Of a DNA stretch of 8,605 nucleotides, positions 7,499-8,605 are shown piece after piece. The stretch is from Rikenellaceae bacterium. Lineage in GTDB: Bacteria > Bacteroidota > Bacteroidia > Bacteroidales > Rikenellaceae. The position numbers and the translations under genes are program-made. The notes under the pieces are model-generated. The model saw only the letters and a list, made by a program, of their open reading frames with translations, did no database searches and was not told the DNA's origin. The number at the start of each line of letters is the position of its first letter. The first letter of the stretch is position 1. The stretch spans positions 1-8,605 of the forward strand of contig JAJBVJ010000109.1 of NCBI GenBank assembly GCA_020859875.1. The letters are read 5' to 3'.

Positions 7499-7506
7499 TA
7501 ACTTTA
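7499..7506 (+). promoter_or_regulatory. Candidate -7 box of the HMA-domain gene
   Basis: TAACTTTA differs from the TAnnTTTG consensus at the last base only. A TTTT at 7475-7478 sits 20 bases upstream where a -33 TTTG would be, overlapping the end of the receptor gene. The predicted transcript start is near 7511-7514, about 30 bases before ATG 7542. The 61-base gap after the receptor has no terminator, so read-through from the receptor gene is also likely. Confidence 0.45.
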
Positions 7507-7541
7507 CGCTATAATAATACAGCCATAGAACAGATCCGATT

Positions 7542-7844
7542 ATGGGAAAGATTATATTTATATTGGCCGCTTTGATTTCCGTATCTACGGCTAATGCGGC
7601 ACCGCAACCCGATAAGAAGCAGAACATCGAAACGGTAACATACGAGGTTAACCTGAACTGCGAAAAATGCAAGGCCAGGCTCGAAAAGCATATACCCTTC
7701 GAAAAGGGGGTGAAGGATATGGAGGTAGATGTCGCCGGAAAAAAGGTGACCGTATCTTTCGACAGCCGGAAGAATACGGCGGACGGGATCGCCGGTGCCA
7801 TAGAAAAACTCGGGTATACGGTGGTGGTAACGGATCGGGAATGA
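7542..7844 (+). CDS. Periplasmic heavy-metal-associated (HMA) domain protein
   Basis: A 100-residue protein with a signal peptide (hydrophobic residues 4-16, ANA-A cleavage at about 19/20) and a single ferredoxin-fold HMA domain at about 29-98. The metal-binding loop is LNCEKCKA, with C40 and C43 in the CxxC arrangement of Atx1/CopZ-type copper chaperones. GAIEKLGYTVVV closes the domain as in the family. The usual Met before the first Cys (MxCxxC) is replaced by Leu-Asn. Export to the periplasm sets it apart from cytoplasmic CopZ. It follows the TonB receptor by 61 bases on the same strand, suggesting that one protein passes metal across the outer membrane and this one holds or relays it. Copper is the most likely ligand by family, but zinc or another thiophilic metal is not excluded. 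Confidence 0.9.
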   Translation: MGKIIFILAALISVSTANAAPQPDKKQNIETVTYEVNLNCEKCKARLEKHIPFEKGVKDMEVDVAGKKVTVSFDSRKNTADGIAGAIEKLGYTVVVTDRE

Positions 7845-7865
7845 AACGTGATACTAAAACGATCG

Positions 7866-7886
7866 AAGCCGGCTTAAAGCCGGCTT
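7866..7886. terminator. Shared bidirectional hairpin between convergent genes
   Basis: AAGCCGGCTT occurs twice in tandem with a single A between (7866-7875 and 7877-7886). Each copy is a perfect palindrome, and together they fold into an 8-bp stem AAGCCGGC/GCCGGCTT with loop TTAAA. On the + strand it is followed by TATTCGTTTATATT, and on the - strand by CGATCGTTTTAG, so both T tracts are weak. It lies 22 bases after the HMA stop and its last base is part of the sigma factor stop codon (7886-7888). It probably terminates both converging transcripts. Confidence 0.65.
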
Positions 7887-8440
7887 TATTCGTTTATATT
7901 CCCGTATATTTCCGCCAATCTTTCCCGCAAATGAAGGACGGCATATCTTTTCCGGGAGATCAAGGTATTGACGGGTATTCCCGTCGACTCGGATATCTCA
8001 TTGAACGAGATGCCCTGCAGCTCATTCAACTCGAATACCGTCCGCTGCCGAGGAGGCAGTTCCGCAAGGGCTTCTTCGAGCTCCGTCCATACGGCCGAGC
8101 GCACCAGTGCCGTCTCGGGATCGCCTTCCTCGTCCATCAAAAAGAGCGTAAGATCGCGCATGGAAAACTCCCCGTCCTCGTATGAGGCGATCCGGGGCAT
8201 TCTCTCTTCCCTCTTTTTACGGCGGAAATCGATGATCTGGTTGGTGGCCACCCTGTATAACCAGGCGGTTATACTGCCGATCGGCTCCGGATCTTGTTCG
8301 AGTTTTGCAAGGTTATGAAAAACATTTTGCAGTATGTCTTCGGCATCCTCCAGATTTGCCACCCTCTTTCGGATAAAGCCCTTAACGGCGGCACCGTGCC
8401 GAAGATATGCGTCGAGAGTGCGGTTTACTGCCGGCTTCAT
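7886..8440 (-). CDS. ECF-type RNA polymerase sigma-70 factor
   Basis: The 184-residue protein directs RNA polymerase to a specialised promoter set. Counting from ATG 8440, region 2 spans about 18-77: VKGFIRKRV, DAEDILQNVF (32-41, core-polymerase binding) and ITAWLYRVATNQIIDFRRK (57-75, -10 recognition/melting). A variable linker follows, then region 4 from about 119 to 177, with ELPPRQRTVFEL and the helix-turn-helix ISFNEISESTGIPVNTLISRKRYAV (144-168), which reads the -35. The frame stays open upstream to ATG 8515, but those residues are low-complexity, non-conserved and fall in GC-rich hairpin DNA. ATG 8440 (alternative 8452) gives the normal ECF length. No anti-sigma gene lies downstream; the window ends before any upstream partner could be seen. 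It converges on the HMA gene. The target regulon is unknown. Confidence 0.93.
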   Translation of the reverse strand: MKPAVNRTLDAYLRHGAAVKGFIRKRVANLEDAEDILQNVFHNLAKLEQDPEPIGSITAWLYRVATNQIIDFRRKKREERMPRIASYEDGEFSMRDLTLFLMDEEGDPETALVRSAVWTELEEALAELPPRQRTVFELNELQGISFNEISESTGIPVNTLISRKRYAVLHLRERLAEIYGNINE

Positions 8441-8464
8441 GTTGCCTGACATTTCCGGTACCGC

Positions 8465-8474
8465 CGTAACGTTA
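8465..8474 (-). promoter_or_regulatory. Candidate -7 region upstream of the ECF sigma gene
   Basis: Read on the minus strand, TAACGTTACG begins 34 bases before ATG 8440, a distance like that of the TAACTTT boxes before the receptor (29) and HMA (43) genes. It matches the HMA version TAACTTTACG at 9 of 10 positions. It also forms most of a perfect 10-bp palindrome GTAACGTTAC (8466-8475), so it might be an operator instead. Two copies of ATTCGA (+ strand 8478-8483 and 8495-8500, 17 bases apart start to start) lie just upstream. The evidence is suggestive only. Confidence 0.3.
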
Positions 8475-8533
8475 CCCATTCGAGTGGCCGCCCGATTCGA
8501 CTTCACCGCCCCCATCCGGCTCTTTGCCGGCGG

Positions 8534-8558
8534 TCGGCCCTTCCCGGTGGAAGGCCGA
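8534..8558. repeat. GC-rich inverted repeat upstream of the ECF sigma gene
   Basis: TCGGCCCTTCC (8534-8544) pairs with GGAAGGCCGA (8549-8558) around the loop CGGT, ten base pairs with one bulged C. Nearby GCCGGC and the palindrome CCATATGG (8561-8568) make the window's last 90 bases highly structured. No T tract follows on either strand. No gene is evident between 8441 and 8605; the frame upstream of ATG 8515 on the minus strand is closed by a TGA at about 8594. It could be a leader or the end of a neighbouring transcript. Confidence 0.4.
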
Positions 8559-8605
8559 GGCCATATGGTTCCGGCTAGACTCCCGGCGGTCTTTCACCCG
8601 CTGGG

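Noticed and set aside
6803..7801. 332-residue minus-strand open frame under the receptor and HMA genes
   Set aside because: It lies opposite two well-recognised genes, has no recognisable domain, and is expected from codon bias in GC-rich coding DNA. The same applies to the minus-strand frames at 5450-6319, 1955-2584 and 3761-4438.
7667..8185. 172-residue plus-strand open frame running from the HMA gene across the ECF gene
   Set aside because: It crosses two convergent real genes in the wrong frame, and its translation is low in hydrophobic pattern and rich in Arg/Gly/Tyr, with no family resemblance.
8441..8515. N-terminal extension of the ECF sigma factor to ATG 8515 (209 residues)
   Set aside because: The extra 25 residues show no sigma-factor similarity and fall in GC-rich hairpin DNA. 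The 184-residue form from ATG 8440 has the normal ECF length and sits at a plausible distance from the candidate -7 box.
8516..8605. Possible tRNA or other structured RNA gene at the right edge
   Set aside because: There is an inverted repeat, but no T-arm GGTTCGA, anticodon arm or 3' CCA arrangement on either strand that forms a cloverleaf, and no motif of RNase P, tmRNA or SRP RNA.

Overview
The window looks like chromosomal DNA from an anaerobic Bacteroidales bacterium, most likely of the Alistipes/Rikenellaceae type. The evidence is moderately high GC, protein families typical of the phylum (SusC-style receptor with a carboxypeptidase-regulatory-like N-terminus, YiaD/OmpA lipoprotein-type domain), near absence of Shine-Dalgarno sequences, and -7 boxes of the Bacteroidetes TAnnTTTG type. 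The genus is an inference; no rRNA or other marker gene is present. I see no IS element, integrase, tRNA, CRISPR array or other sign of recent transfer.

Layout. (1) 1-438: the 3' end of an OmpA-family peptidoglycan-binding protein, followed by a strong intrinsic terminator at 555-582. (2) 680-5071: a probable four-gene operon, etfB - etfA - small two-TM YcxB-like protein - long acyl-CoA dehydrogenase, with a candidate promoter at 680-710. It ends before a perfect 17-bp hairpin at 5090-5126. (3) 5196-7844: a TonB-dependent receptor followed by a short periplasmic heavy-metal-associated (HMA) domain protein, each with a very similar TAACTTT-type -7 region. (4) 7886-8440, opposite strand: an ECF-type sigma factor converging on the HMA gene. 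A 21-bp double palindrome lies between them, overlaps the sigma stop codon and may terminate transcription in both directions. The last ~165 bases hold no gene I can support.

How the genes work together. EtfA and EtfB form the FAD-containing electron-transfer flavoprotein that exchanges electrons with the acyl-CoA dehydrogenase. The EtfB sequence carries the anaerobe-type GRQAIDGDTAQVGP signature found in (but not limited to) electron-bifurcating ETFs, so a role in crotonyl-CoA reduction/butyrate or branched-acid formation is plausible but unproven. The dehydrogenase is 577 residues rather than the ~380 of classical butyryl-CoA dehydrogenase. The TonB receptor and HMA protein look like an envelope metal (probably copper) handling pair. 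Whether the adjacent ECF sigma factor controls them is open, though its own upstream region carries a TAAC.TTACG sequence closely resembling the one before the HMA gene.

Most of the window is ordinary core or envelope metabolism. The points most worth a second look are the receptor/HMA/ECF neighbourhood with its shared -7 region, the membrane protein embedded in the ETF-dehydrogenase operon, and the 8-T homopolymer at codons 4-6 of the dehydrogenase.
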